Below are positions 34,046-43,164 of a DNA stretch of 64,000 nt, piece by piece. Source of the stretch: Verrucomicrobiota bacterium (GTDB lineage: Bacteria > Verrucomicrobiota > Kiritimatiellia > SS1-B-03-39 > UBA6053); the NCBI GenBank assembly GCA_020831635.1, contig JAFIGC010000002.1, positions 36,213 to 100,212 on the forward strand, written 5' to 3'. Each line of letters opens with the position of its first letter. Position 1 is the first letter of the stretch. Under the pieces are notes generated by a model. It was not told the DNA's origin and did not search any database. It saw nothing but the letters and a program-made list of their open reading frames with translations. A program made the position numbers and the translations under genes.

Positions 34046-34209
34046 CTCAATTTCAATTGTGCCAGATCTTGGATACATACGCAATTCTATTGTCGAACAT
34101 GTTCGTTGTCTTTTAGAAAACAAGGATTTATTTTCGTTCAATGTCATTTTTTCGAATTTTTTCAATTTTAGACTGTACATGTGTTTTCTTTTTTGTTTGG
34201 ATGGGGAGC

Positions 34210-36147
34210 ATGATGAAGCAACAAACCGTTACAAATGAAGTGGAAAACCACCTTCGGAGCGTCTTTGGCCACGAGACGTTTCGACCCGGACAGCAACAAG
34301 TGGTGGAACGTATTTTGGCGGGGGACTCGGCGTTGGCGGTCTTTCCCACCGGAGGGGGGAAAAGCCTCTGCTATCAACTCCCCGCACTGATGTTGGAGGG
34401 CATGACCCTGGTGGTTTCGCCGTTGATCGCCCTGATGAAAGATCAAATCGATTTTTTGGTGGGAAAGGGAGTAAAGGCGGCGCGCATGGACTCCAGTTTG
34501 TCGGCCGATGAATCCCGTCAGGTGTGGGATGATTTGTGGCAGGGGCGCCTGAAGCTGCTGTACGTGGCACCGGAGCGCTTCGCCAGTGAACGGTTTCTGC
34601 AGCGCCTGCGGCGTGTGAAGCTGAGCTTGATGGTCATCGACGAGGCCCACTGCATCTCGGAGTGGGGCCACAACTTTCGTCCGGACTACATGAAATTGGC
34701 GGACATGTCCCGCGAACTTCAGGTGGAGCGGGTGCTTTGCTTGACGGCCACGGCCACCCCGGCGGTGGCTTCGGACATTCGCAAGGCGTTCGCCATTTCC
34801 GACGAGGCGTATGTGAACACCGGTTTTCATCGTCCGAATTTGACCATGTATGTGACCCCTTGTCGGGAAAATGAACGGGACGCGCTTTTGTTGGAGCGGT
34901 TGAAGTCGCGTTCGCGCGGGGCCACCATCGTGTATGTGACCTTGCAAAAAACGGCGATGGAGGTGGCGGCCTTTTTGAAAGCGGCGGGGATCCCCGCCAA
35001 GGCGTATCATGCGGGCCTGGCTTCGGAGCTTCGTCACGAAATTCAGGATGGATTCATGTCCGACCCCGAAGGCGTGGTCGTGGCCACCATTGCCTTTGGC
35101 ATGGGGATCGACAAGGCCGACATTCGCTATGTGTACCATTTGAATCCTCCAAAATCCCTTGAAAATTACATGCAGGAAACCGGAAGGGCGGGTCGGGACG
35201 GCAAACCTTCCACTTGTGAATTGCTCTTTTGCGGGGAGGATGTGGCCACTTTGGAGAATTTCAGCTATGGCGATACGCCGTCCCTGCCTTCGGTGGAGGG
35301 GTTGGTCCGGGAATTGATGGCCGAAGGCGACCGCTTCGATGTCTCCATGTACACCTTGTCAAGCGTACACGATATTCGGTTGCTGGTGATCTCCACGATG
35401 TTGACCTATCTGGAGTTGGATGGAATTTTGGTTTCGACCGGACCGCTTTACAACGAATACAAATTCCAGCCGATGCATTCAACCGCCGAAATTTTCAAAA
35501 AATTCGATGTCCAGCGGGCCGCGTTTTTGAAAAACATCTTCAATCAGGCCCGGAAAGGAAGTATTTGGTATACCCTGGACATTGGGCAAGCGGTCATGAA
35601 TTTGGGAGAGTCACGCGAACGGATCGTGGCGGCTTTGAATTATCTCGAGGAGCAGGGTGATTTAACCCTCAAGGTTGCGGGCTTGCGCCATGGTTATCGA
35701 TTTCTCAAGCGTCCCGAAGATCCCCTGGCCCTTGCCAAAACCTTGCATGATCGCTTTCGCGAATCCGAGGCCCGCGACATCGCCCGCATCCGGGAGGTCA
35801 TGGCCTTGGCAGCGACTCCAAGCTGCATTGTACGAAAAGTCCTTTCGTATTTTGGGGAGGAATTGACGGGAGATTGCGGGCATTGTGACCGATGCTTGGG
35901 TATCGCGCAACCCCGGGAATTGCGAAGACAAGAAAACGGGCTCACGGAAGCGGAGATGCGGCTGATTCAGGAATGGGCGAGTCGAAAACAACCCGCATTG
36001 CGTGAACCCCGGCAATTGGCCCGCTTTTTTTGTGGGATCACCTCTCCGGCCACCACAAAAGCCAAATTGACGAGAGATCCCGATTTTGGCCGCTTGGCCC
36101 ATCGGGGCTTTGCCGCCGTCGCCCGGGCGGCCGCCGCCTGCCTATGA
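34210..36147 (+). CDS. recQ: ATP-dependent DNA helicase RecQ
   Basis: 645 residues from ATG 34210 (34213 is also an ATG; GGGGAG lies just upstream). Motif 0 is F-R-P-G-Q-Q-Q-V-V, Walker A F-P-T-G-G-G-K-S, the DEAH box V-I-D-E-A-H-C-I-S-E-W-G-H-x-F-R-P, motif III T-A-T-A-T-P, and motif VI Q-E-T-G-R-A-G-R-D-G. The zinc-binding region keeps C-G-H-C-D-R-C. A winged-helix part follows, and the C-terminal tail is a divergent region rather than a clear HRDC domain. It unwinds DNA 3'-5' in recombination and repair. It is divergent from the repeat-containing membrane protein. Confidence 0.93.
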   Translation: MMKQQTVTNEVENHLRSVFGHETFRPGQQQVVERILAGDSALAVFPTGGGKSLCYQLPALMLEGMTLVVSPLIALMKDQIDFLVGKGVKAARMDSSLSADESRQVWDDLWQGRLKLLYVAPERFASERFLQRLRRVKLSLMVIDEAHCISEWGHNFRPDYMKLADMSRELQVERVLCLTATATPAVASDIRKAFAISDEAYVNTGFHRPNLTMYVTPCRENERDALLLERLKSRSRGATIVYVTLQKTAMEVAAFLKAAGIPAKAYHAGLASELRHEIQDGFMSDPEGVVVATIAFGMGIDKADIRYVYHLNPPKSLENYMQETGRAGRDGKPSTCELLFCGEDVATLENFSYGDTPSLPSVEGLVRELMAEGDRFDVSMYTLSSVHDIRLLVISTMLTYLELDGILVSTGPLYNEYKFQPMHSTAEIFKKFDVQRAAFLKNIFNQARKGSIWYTLDIGQAVMNLGESRERIVAALNYLEEQGDLTLKVAGLRHGYRFLKRPEDPLALAKTLHDRFRESEARDIARIREVMALAATPSCIVRKVLSYFGEELTGDCGHCDRCLGIAQPRELRRQENGLTEAEMRLIQEWASRKQPALREPRQLARFFCGITSPATTKAKLTRDPDFGRLAHRGFAAVARAAAACL

Positions 36148-36225
36148 ATGCTCAATTTCATCAACCCTTCGGTTTTTGCTTGGGGCTTGGCCTTGGAGCG
36201 AAGATCTCACGCATTCCGTCGGCCG

Positions 36226-37017
36226 TCAATCCCCAAGGGCAATGCGTTGGCGATCGAAGTTTCGCAGTCCGGTACCTTCAAAACGGGTTTGGGCCCAGGC
36301 AATGTCATAGATGACGCGTCGATGGGTGACGGTTTTTTCAAGCGGGTCGAATATGCAATATGCGGCCCGCGAATCTCCGTCCCGGGGCTGGCCGACGCTG
36401 CCTACGTTGATGCAGTACCGAGCATTGGGGTTAAGTTTGGTGGGAAGGTTTCCGGGTTCCACCCCATAAACGGCTTTTCCGTTTTTCTCCCAAATCATGG
36501 GGACGTGGGTGTGACCGTGAAAACTGACTGGGGCGGGTTGATCGCGGATACAGGCTTCCGCGTCTTCCGTTTCCATGATGTAATGATAAATCGGTGGTTC
36601 GAAAAAGGATGAATGGACGATGGCAAATTCCTCCAAATTCACGCCCAAGGGCAGGGCGCTGATCCATTCCCGGTCTTTTGCGGTGAGTTGGTGGAGGGCC
36701 CGACGAAGGGCGGGGGTCAGTTCGGGCCCCAAATCCGCGGCCATGCCCGAGTGCAACATCAACATCATTAATTCGTGATTGCCGAGTACGGTATAATCGC
36801 AATGTTCCCTGATCCGGCGAACGCAGGCACCCGGTTCCGGGCCATATCCCACAATGTCCCCCAGACAGAGCACCGAGGAGATGTTTTGCTCTTCCAGATC
36901 CTCCAGCACCGCCTCCAGCGCATCCAAATTACCGTGGATGTCGCTGATGAATGCGATGCGGCAGGAAACTTCCGGCGGATCTTCATTTTGGGTGAGAGGG
37001 GTTTTATGTGCAGACAT
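36226..37017 (-). CDS. Calcineurin-like metallophosphoesterase
   Basis: 263 residues with the full motif set: I-S-D-I-H-G-N (31-ish), G-D-I-V-G-Y-G-P, G-N-H-E, and G-H-T-H-V-P, followed by N-V-G-S-V-G-Q-P-R-D-G-D. This is the YfcE/PrpE/DR1281-like class that acts on phosphodiesters or diadenosine tetraphosphate. It should bind two metal ions and be cytoplasmic. It is complete, unlike the remnant at 10136. It converges with recQ, and the ParA gene upstream is on the same strand. Confidence 0.88.
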   Translation of the reverse strand: MSAHKTPLTQNEDPPEVSCRIAFISDIHGNLDALEAVLEDLEEQNISSVLCLGDIVGYGPEPGACVRRIREHCDYTVLGNHELMMLMLHSGMAADLGPELTPALRRALHQLTAKDREWISALPLGVNLEEFAIVHSSFFEPPIYHYIMETEDAEACIRDQPAPVSFHGHTHVPMIWEKNGKAVYGVEPGNLPTKLNPNARYCINVGSVGQPRDGDSRAAYCIFDPLEKTVTHRRVIYDIAWAQTRFEGTGLRNFDRQRIALGD

Positions 37018-37101
37018 GGTGATTGGATAGAGATGTCTCTTTTAATCACCCAAGTCTCTTCGTCAAGGCCTGCTTTTCACGATACGTCCCCATCGCGACA
37101 T

Positions 37102-37875
37102 TCAGCGGTGTCGTTTGGCGAATTCCTTGGCCAATTCCAAATAGGCGGCGGCACCGCTGGAAACGGGCGCGTACCCGAAAATACTCATGCCGTGGCTCGG
37201 GGCTTCGCTCAAACGCACGTTCCGGGGGATCACGGTTTGGTAGACCCCGTCCTGAAAATGGTTGCGCACCTCGTCCACCACATCTTTGGAAAGATTGGTG
37301 CGGGTGTCAAACATGGTGAACAGAATGCCGTCCAGGCGCAGCTCCGGATTGGTGCTTTCTTGGATTTTGATGACCATGTCGGTGATCACGCTCAAACCCT
37401 CCAGGGCATAATATTCACATTGGAGGGGGACCAACAGACTGTCCGCCGCCGTGAGGGCGTTCAACGTGATGAGTCCGAGGGAAGGGGGGCAGTCGAGAAT
37501 GACGTGGTGATATTTTCCGCTCTCCACCACGGGTTCCAAGGCTTGCCGCAAACGGAAGAGATAATCGTCCATGCGGGCAATTTCGATTTCCGCGCCCGCC
37601 AAATCGAGTTCGGAGGCGGCCACAAAGAGTTTTTTGCGGTCGGTGGGCTGGATGATGTCCTCGAAACCGCATTCGCCCAAGAGAACCGGGTAGATGCTTT
37701 TTTCGCCGCGTTTGTCCAGGCCCAGGCCGGAAGTGGCGTTTGCCTGGGGGTCCAAATCCACCAGCAGCACCGATTTGCCCATGGCGGCCAAAGCAGCGGC
37801 AAGGTTAATGGAGGTGGTGGTCTTTCCGACCCCTCCCTTTTGGTTGGCAACGGCACTGATGATGGTTTTCTTCAT
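37102..37875 (-). CDS. ParA/Soj-type ATPase
   Basis: 257 residues. The deviant Walker A V-A-N-Q-K-G-G-V-G-K-T-T-T-S is at about 8-21, with the signature Lys early in the loop. V-D-L-D-P-Q-A-N-A-T-S-G-L-G and I-I-L-D-C-P-P-S-L-G-L-I-T-x-N-A-L-T-A-A-D are the switch and Walker B regions. The length and sequence fit chromosomal ParA/Soj proteins, which move ParB-parS complexes. Chromosomal parA usually stands next to parB; here no parB is seen on either side, so parB may be just elsewhere or this is an orphan positioning ATPase. Confidence 0.88.
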   Translation of the reverse strand: MKKTIISAVANQKGGVGKTTTSINLAAALAAMGKSVLLVDLDPQANATSGLGLDKRGEKSIYPVLLGECGFEDIIQPTDRKKLFVAASELDLAGAEIEIARMDDYLFRLRQALEPVVESGKYHHVILDCPPSLGLITLNALTAADSLLVPLQCEYYALEGLSVITDMVIKIQESTNPELRLDGILFTMFDTRTNLSKDVVDEVRNHFQDGVYQTVIPRNVRLSEAPSHGMSIFGYAPVSSGAAAYLELAKEFAKRHR

Positions 37876-37925
37876 GACTGCGCTTCATATGCGGACTGTT
37901 ATGCATTGCAAGCGAGAAGCGGAGG

Positions 37926-37972
37926 AATGGCGGCTTCGCCGCGGATATGGGATACGGGATATGGGATATTAT
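37926..37972. repeat. GCGGCTTCGCCGC hairpin and GGATATGGGATAC repeats
   Basis: In the short parA-larA-like spacer, GGCGGCTTCGCCGCGG forms a small hairpin followed by heptamer-type direct repeats GGATATGGGATACGGGATAT. The same hairpin core occurs at about 49951-49964. Confidence 0.6.
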
Positions 37973-39240
37973 GAAATGAACCGATCCCGGTGTGCCCAGA
38001 GTCCGAGGGCGGGATTGGAAATGTAATAAAACCGTTCGCCATTACGTTCGTTCCAGCCATCCTTGAGTTCCCGGATGGGATATTTGGCGGACTGGGTTTC
38101 CAAATCGCCGTAGGCGTAGCCCACGCCTTCGATTTCCTCGCGGGTGAGTTTTCCGGGGCAGTAGGTGACCTTGAACCGTTCTTCCGATGAGCCGTGGATC
38201 AGGTGGGCGGCGGCGGACAGGTTGTTGCGCAGGTCTTCGTTCTCTTCCACCGCTTTCATGACTTCCGGGGTGGTGCGGTAGCCGTACTTGCGGATGAGAC
38301 GGTCGATTTCCTTGTCTTCGCCGAAGGTGCCCACTTCGGGAGCCAGCACCACCAGTTCCCCGCCATCGGCGATGGCCATGCGGGTGCGGTAGATGGATTT
38401 GTTGCCCAGCCAGGTGCTGTGGAATTCCTCGGGGTCCAAGTACACCACGACTTTGTCCGGCGCTTCCTCCAGCATATTGAAATTGACTTCCAGGGACAGG
38501 GCGGCGGCGCGTTCGAAGGTGTCGTGGTCGTCGCCAATGTACAGTCCCCGGGTCACAAGACCGCCCTTGCCGTCGGGTCCGATGACGGTAAGGACATAGA
38601 CCAGGGGGAGGTGGGTACAGAAGCGGTCTGCGGCTTCGTTGAGAATGCGCCGCAGAGGGGTGTCCGCGCGCCCCATCATGCGCTCCATGCCGTAGGCGGC
38701 CCCGATAAAATGACTTTCATTGATGCCCGCGACTCCGCCGGTGCCGACGAAAATGTTTTTGGTGTAGTTGGCCATGCCGATGACCTCGTGGGGCACCACT
38801 TGGCCGATGCTCAAGATAAGATCGTGTCCGCCCTCCCACAGGAGTTTGTTCATTTGCGCGGGCCAGGCTTTGGTGTAAATGCCTTCGGTAACCTCGCTGA
38901 CAAATTCGGAGGGCACTTCGCCCACGGTGACCACATCGTTACGCCAGTCGTGTTCGCGGATCAAGCTTTTGGGAATGTTCGGATACATGCGGTCCAATTG
39001 CCAGTCCGGCATGGGCACGTGGGTGCCGAGGGCGGGCATCACGTCCACGAGCGCCTCTCCGTAGAAGTCATGGGTCATGCAGGTGAGGGGACCGGCCCTG
39101 GAGTTCAGCCGGGTGAAGTCGGGCGGAACCGCCAGCACCTTCCGTTTCGGGCCCAAGGCCTTGAGAGCTTCGAAAAGATGTTGACGCAAATCCGCGTCCG
39201 TGAGCACAGTGTCGGCAGAGCCAATGGAAATGTAGTTCAT
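37969..39240 (-). CDS. LarA-like (lactate racemase domain, DUF2088) protein
   Basis: 423 residues. The N-terminal part has V-P-P-D-F-T-R, the LarA substrate region D-x-T-R; the middle has G-Q-V-V-P-H-E-V-I-G-M-A-N-Y-T-K-N-I-F-V-G, with the conserved His and Lys around the nickel-pincer cofactor site. Later there is E-F-H-S-T-W-L-G-N-K. The family includes lactate racemase and many racemases/epimerases of 2-hydroxy acids, and related proteins are often annotated as D-mannonate epimerase-like. No larBCE cofactor genes are nearby. A role in sugar-acid metabolism fits the window but is inferred. Confidence 0.75.
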   Translation of the reverse strand: MNYISIGSADTVLTDADLRQHLFEALKALGPKRKVLAVPPDFTRLNSRAGPLTCMTHDFYGEALVDVMPALGTHVPMPDWQLDRMYPNIPKSLIREHDWRNDVVTVGEVPSEFVSEVTEGIYTKAWPAQMNKLLWEGGHDLILSIGQVVPHEVIGMANYTKNIFVGTGGVAGINESHFIGAAYGMERMMGRADTPLRRILNEAADRFCTHLPLVYVLTVIGPDGKGGLVTRGLYIGDDHDTFERAAALSLEVNFNMLEEAPDKVVVYLDPEEFHSTWLGNKSIYRTRMAIADGGELVVLAPEVGTFGEDKEIDRLIRKYGYRTTPEVMKAVEENEDLRNNLSAAAHLIHGSSEERFKVTYCPGKLTREEIEGVGYAYGDLETQSAKYPIRELKDGWNERNGERFYYISNPALGLWAHRDRFIS

Positions 39241-39378
39241 GGGGGAGATATGACTTTTTCCCGGGAAAAGTCAATGGGAAGGTCAGATTGGGAAGTAAAG
39301 CCCCGCAAAACCGATCCTCATCAAAATTTCATCGAAGATTGTTTTTCGTGTTTGGTGTTTAAAATATACGTAATCTAT

Positions 39379-39398
39379 TCTTAATGAATGAATTAAGA
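39379..39398. promoter_or_regulatory. Inverted repeat in LuxR-gene upstream region
   Basis: TCTTAAT and ATTAAGA are arms around a six-base loop, in the AT-rich 255-base spacer between the divergent LarA-like and LuxR-type genes. TAATAT at about 39480 could be a -10 for the regulator. Either an operator or part of a terminator-like structure; there is no other feature in this spacer. Confidence 0.35.
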
Positions 39399-39495
39399 TG
39401 AAAAAAATTCGAAGTGGGAATCGAGTTTTTTCGAAAAAATAGGGGACTTGCCCCGATATGCAAGAATGGGAATTTCTGGTAATATGATGATTGCC

Positions 39496-40086
39496 ATGAA
39501 AAAAATATACTTTTACGAACCTCGTCCATTTTTTGCCGAACTATGGGAAAAAGCGTTTGCTTCTGGGGCGTACCATCAGGAAATCAAGATCATCGCCAGT
39601 TTTTTAGATGTGCAAACCATTGGCTTTGAGTTGATTATACTCGCTTTTTTCGATGCGCATGTGCCAGTCATCCAAGAGCAGGTCTATCCAAAGCTCAAAA
39701 GCCGGGTGCATCGTTGGATCGTTGTGGGTGAAACGCTTGCGCCCTATCCCTACGAATGGATTTGTGTGGGTGCGGACCGTGCTTTGCGGGAATTTTACCT
39801 CGCTTGCGGTTTGAATCTTGAGCCAGTTCGTCCCCACGCCCCCATGGACAAACTTTCTCCCAAGGAAAGCGGTGTGGTTCGACTGACTGCCACGGGGATG
39901 AGCATGAAAGAAATCGCGTGCGAAATGAATATTTCCGTCTCGACGGTGCAAACCTACAGGCAAAGAGCCATGGAGAAAATGCGCGTCTCCTCCCTCACAG
40001 AACTCATTGTGGCCAGTGCGGCCCTGGGGTTGCGGGGGTGCCCTTGCCGCCAAAGCCAGGTGTTCAGAGACACCGAGCAAAGTTGA
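39496..40086 (+). CDS. LuxR/GerE-type regulator with degenerate receiver
   Basis: 196 residues from ATG 39496 (M-K-K-I-Y-F-Y-E-P). The N-terminal half resembles a response-regulator receiver fold, but the strand that should end in the phosphorylated Asp reads L-I-I-L-A-F-F-D-A-H-V-P, with Ala at the expected site, so classical phosphorylation is unlikely. The C-terminal GerE helix-turn-helix is clear: L-S-P-K-E-S-G-V-V-R-L-T-A-T-G-M-S-M-K-E-I-A and I-S-V-S-T-V-Q-T-Y-R-Q-R-A-M-E-K-M. It sits 100 bases before the large secreted-protein gene on the same strand and may regulate it. Confidence 0.85.
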   Translation: MKKIYFYEPRPFFAELWEKAFASGAYHQEIKIIASFLDVQTIGFELIILAFFDAHVPVIQEQVYPKLKSRVHRWIVVGETLAPYPYEWICVGADRALREFYLACGLNLEPVRPHAPMDKLSPKESGVVRLTATGMSMKEIACEMNISVSTVQTYRQRAMEKMRVSSLTELIVASAALGLRGCPCRQSQVFRDTEQS

Positions 40087-40186
40087 GGTAATTTTACGTC
40101 ATAAAAAAAAGTTTTTTTCCAACGTCAATGATCTAGCTCTTAAACCGTTGAGTTATCCAACCCATTCAAAAGTAAACGGATCCAAA

Positions 40187-43024
40187 ATGAAACAAATCCT
40201 ACGAGTTTTCTGTATCGCAGCTTTTGCAGCCCCTTTTGCAGGTGCCGAAGAAGCAATAACGATTATCCCCCCCGCAAACCAACGGTCGATCGTGGGAAGT
40301 TCCGATGACCGCACTTTTGATGCTACGGTCAGCAGCACTTTTCTCGAAGACCAGGACATCCTGGTCTCCACGGACATGGGCACCGTGGTGAATCCCCCCG
40401 TGATTGTTCCGGCGACAGACTCCGTCACAGCAGTCGTGAGACCCGACTATGGGGCTCTGACCGTGGGTAACCCCCAGACCGTGACCATTACGACGGCCCA
40501 TGCGAATGAAGAACCCGCTTGGAGTTCCGTATCCGAAAGTTTTGACGTACAGGGCATTCAGAACCGTCAGCTTACCGGCACATTTAACCCCGCGACGCTT
40601 ACCGGTCGCAATATGGTTGGCACGCAGATTGGCACCATTACTTTGGATGGAGGAAATTTCACCTCGGATCAGGCCACCACCGTTCAGGTACACGGAGGAA
40701 ACGCATTTGCACGTCATGCGAACGGACTGCGCCTCACCGCCTCCGATACGGAAGGTTTTATATTTGATGACGCAAATCAAACGTATACCCTGAACGTTTC
40801 GGTCGTGACCCCCGGGGCATTTGACATTCAAAACTTTCAATTGGGCACCCATACCCGACAAGAACGGGATTCCGGTCCCACGCATGTATCCTATGGCGGC
40901 ACCGAGCATGTGACCGCCACCTACAGCGACCCTTTGAAGATTGAAGAATGGGACTATAATTCAAACTTGCTGTCGTCTTCGAACAATTTGAGTCTGGTGG
41001 AAAATCAAAATCGTGATCCCGGAGCCGTTACCGCATATCGGGAAGTTTATACCCCCGGGCAAACCTTCGGAAACAACCGACCGGAGTTCATGGACGTGGT
41101 TCATCAGGAAGAATTAACCCGGACGCGCGGCAACGCCCTCATGACTTCCGAGGACCTGCCCGGTTCAACCATTGATTTAAGCGAAATTTCAATTACCGCT
41201 TCGGGAGAATTTGTTCAGGATCGTTCGGTCGGGAATTTTGGCCCGAACCAAGAGGGGTTTTCCTCCACGGTTGTGCATCATCTTGGCCGTCAAATGGTCG
41301 CAACAGGCACCCAAACGGTCTATCCTGGAACTCAAACCGTCACAATTCTCACCCTGGGTTCTGACGATACAAGAACCCGGATTACCTTGGACGCGTTTGA
41401 AAATCAGATGGATAACGGCATCACCGCCAATCATACTGGTCCTGTTTTATTTAATGAACATGGCGTGGAAACCCATGTTTCCGTCCAAGGGAGTGGGTTG
41501 GTTTTTGACCGGAGCCAAGCCGGTTTGCAGACCCACACCGTGGATGTGGGAGGCTTTATCACCGGAGAAGGTTTGGACGGGGAAAACACCCAAAATGTAC
41601 TCAAAGTGGGTTTTGGCAGAACTTTTGTTCAAGACAATTCAGTGCAAACGCAGGATGTAACCCTCTTCACCCTGGAGGGCATGGATTTGACACAAGCCAC
41701 TTTCTATAACCGTGAAGCAAGACGAACCCATGTGAATATAAGTGAATATACGGATATTCAAGTGGACAACTCGTTCACATTGTCGGGAACGGCTCCCAGT
41801 GCAGGGAATGAATCCACGAGTGCAATTTTCTTAGACGAGAACAAAGTTACACCGGAAGGGTTGTCCGGAGAAAATCCTGATTTCAGCAAGTCTTATAATG
41901 TAACGGTGAAAAGCATACGGGATGTGGACTTTTCCTCCTCTCCCACCAACGTCGTGTATGGAGATGGAGACCAAATTAACTTCCAGAACACTGACCATGA
42001 AACCACGCAGGCAAGCGTGCTTTTCACCGGATATCAACGCAATAGCGACGGGCCTTCACCCTTTGTTTTGAACATTGGACAAGGTATGATTGCTCCTGGA
42101 GACAACGTGGATGCGGATGTGATTTTCGTGCTTCCCAATAGTCATGGCGCGGATACTTTGGGAAGAAAATATTCGGATGCCTTTACCCTTCATTATGAGA
42201 GTTTTTATGCTGAATCCGGAAATATTGCCCGTATTGGCTCTCCTTGGGCCCGCCCATCCCTTTTGGGGGCTGAAACCGAGACCCTGACATATGAGTTTTT
42301 TCACGAAATTGCGACAAACGCCAGTGGTACCGAAGGAGGAACCGCGAGTTTCTCCGCGGGAGAATCACTTCGTACTTCGAACGTCTTCTACACCTTTGAC
42401 GATGGCGATACGGAAACATTCGGAACAACATTTCGTATCATCGATTCCTCCACATTCGCCCAGAGTGGATCTTTGACACTCAACGTATCTGTCTTTGGAG
42501 ACTTGCCTTCCGAACAACAGATTGCGCTCAATGCCGAAAAAGTCCATGGTCAGGTCTTCGACCTGACGGGCTTGGACGGGATCTTGCATGTATTGGAAAT
42601 GAGCTTTGATCCCGACACCCTGCCGTATAGTCCCAATGGTGCCCGCGTGGGATGGTATGACGAAGAGGAAGACCAGTGGATTCATGCCATCATGGGGAAC
42701 TCGGATGTCGGTTCTTTGACCGAAGAGCAATATGCAATTGGCAAATTTTTCGCGGGGTCATATGACAGCTATTTGGACTCGCTCGAAGGCGCCGGACCGG
42801 AATTGGGCGCGTTTGGCGTGGACAGCAGCGGAAACGTTGCCTGGGCCGTCGTGGATCATAATTCGAGCTTTGCCATCATCCCGGAAGTCAGTAGCTTGGC
42901 CATGATCTTGATTTTCTTCATGTCATGCGGTGCGGTTGCAAAATGCCGTGGGAAGAAAACTTATGAAACCTTTCGTGGTTCCTTTTTCAACCACGAAAAG
43001 CACGAAATTTCACGAAATGAATAA
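40187..43024 (+). CDS. Large secreted protein with PEP-like C-terminal sorting signal
   Basis: 945 residues from ATG 40187, where a signal peptide (1-19, ending A-F-A-G-A) begins. The body is a Thr/Ser/Asn-rich, beta-type sequence with no Cys before the C-terminus and repeating G-x-x-T-H-V and F-V-Q-D-x-S-V elements, as in choice-of-anchor or autotransporter-like passenger domains. Near the end, I-I-P-E-V-S-S-L-A-M-I-L-I-F-F-M-S-C-G-A-V followed by K-C-R-G-K-K matches a PEP-CTERM tripartite signal. Such signals normally end at the basic patch, but this frame runs on for about 19 residues encoded by a dispersed repeat (42989-43018). It is likely a substrate of the exosortase. Confidence 0.75.
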   Translation: MKQILRVFCIAAFAAPFAGAEEAITIIPPANQRSIVGSSDDRTFDATVSSTFLEDQDILVSTDMGTVVNPPVIVPATDSVTAVVRPDYGALTVGNPQTVTITTAHANEEPAWSSVSESFDVQGIQNRQLTGTFNPATLTGRNMVGTQIGTITLDGGNFTSDQATTVQVHGGNAFARHANGLRLTASDTEGFIFDDANQTYTLNVSVVTPGAFDIQNFQLGTHTRQERDSGPTHVSYGGTEHVTATYSDPLKIEEWDYNSNLLSSSNNLSLVENQNRDPGAVTAYREVYTPGQTFGNNRPEFMDVVHQEELTRTRGNALMTSEDLPGSTIDLSEISITASGEFVQDRSVGNFGPNQEGFSSTVVHHLGRQMVATGTQTVYPGTQTVTILTLGSDDTRTRITLDAFENQMDNGITANHTGPVLFNEHGVETHVSVQGSGLVFDRSQAGLQTHTVDVGGFITGEGLDGENTQNVLKVGFGRTFVQDNSVQTQDVTLFTLEGMDLTQATFYNREARRTHVNISEYTDIQVDNSFTLSGTAPSAGNESTSAIFLDENKVTPEGLSGENPDFSKSYNVTVKSIRDVDFSSSPTNVVYGDGDQINFQNTDHETTQASVLFTGYQRNSDGPSPFVLNIGQGMIAPGDNVDADVIFVLPNSHGADTLGRKYSDAFTLHYESFYAESGNIARIGSPWARPSLLGAETETLTYEFFHEIATNASGTEGGTASFSAGESLRTSNVFYTFDDGDTETFGTTFRIIDSSTFAQSGSLTLNVSVFGDLPSEQQIALNAEKVHGQVFDLTGLDGILHVLEMSFDPDTLPYSPNGARVGWYDEEEDQWIHAIMGNSDVGSLTEEQYAIGKFFAGSYDSYLDSLEGAGPELGAFGVDSSGNVAWAVVDHNSSFAIIPEVSSLAMILIFFMSCGAVAKCRGKKTYETFRGSFFNHEKHEISRNE

Positions 43025-43076
43025 AGCTCCCACATCTTGAGAACCTTTTTCGTGCCCTTTCGTGCCTTTCGTGGTT
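42989..43076. repeat. Inverted CACGAAA repeat overlapping a gene end
   Basis: AACCACGAAAAGCACGAAA... at 42989-43018 and its imperfect complement ...TTTCGTGCCTTTCGTGGTT at 43046-43076 form a hairpin-like unit with about 80% arm match. The first arm lies in the coding sequence and the stop codon at 43022 is inside the element. It may serve as terminator for both convergent genes. Confidence 0.75.
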
Positions 43077-43164
43077 CTTCCCTCATTTGAGGCCCGGTGG
43101 TTGGTCGAAGCCATCCGTGGTTTCAATTTATTTTCCTTCGATCAAATGTATGGCTGCGTGCCAT

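Noticed and set aside
37102..37875. parA as marker of the replication origin region
   Set aside because: No parB, parS-like palindrome, dnaA, gidA or DnaA-box cluster was seen nearby.
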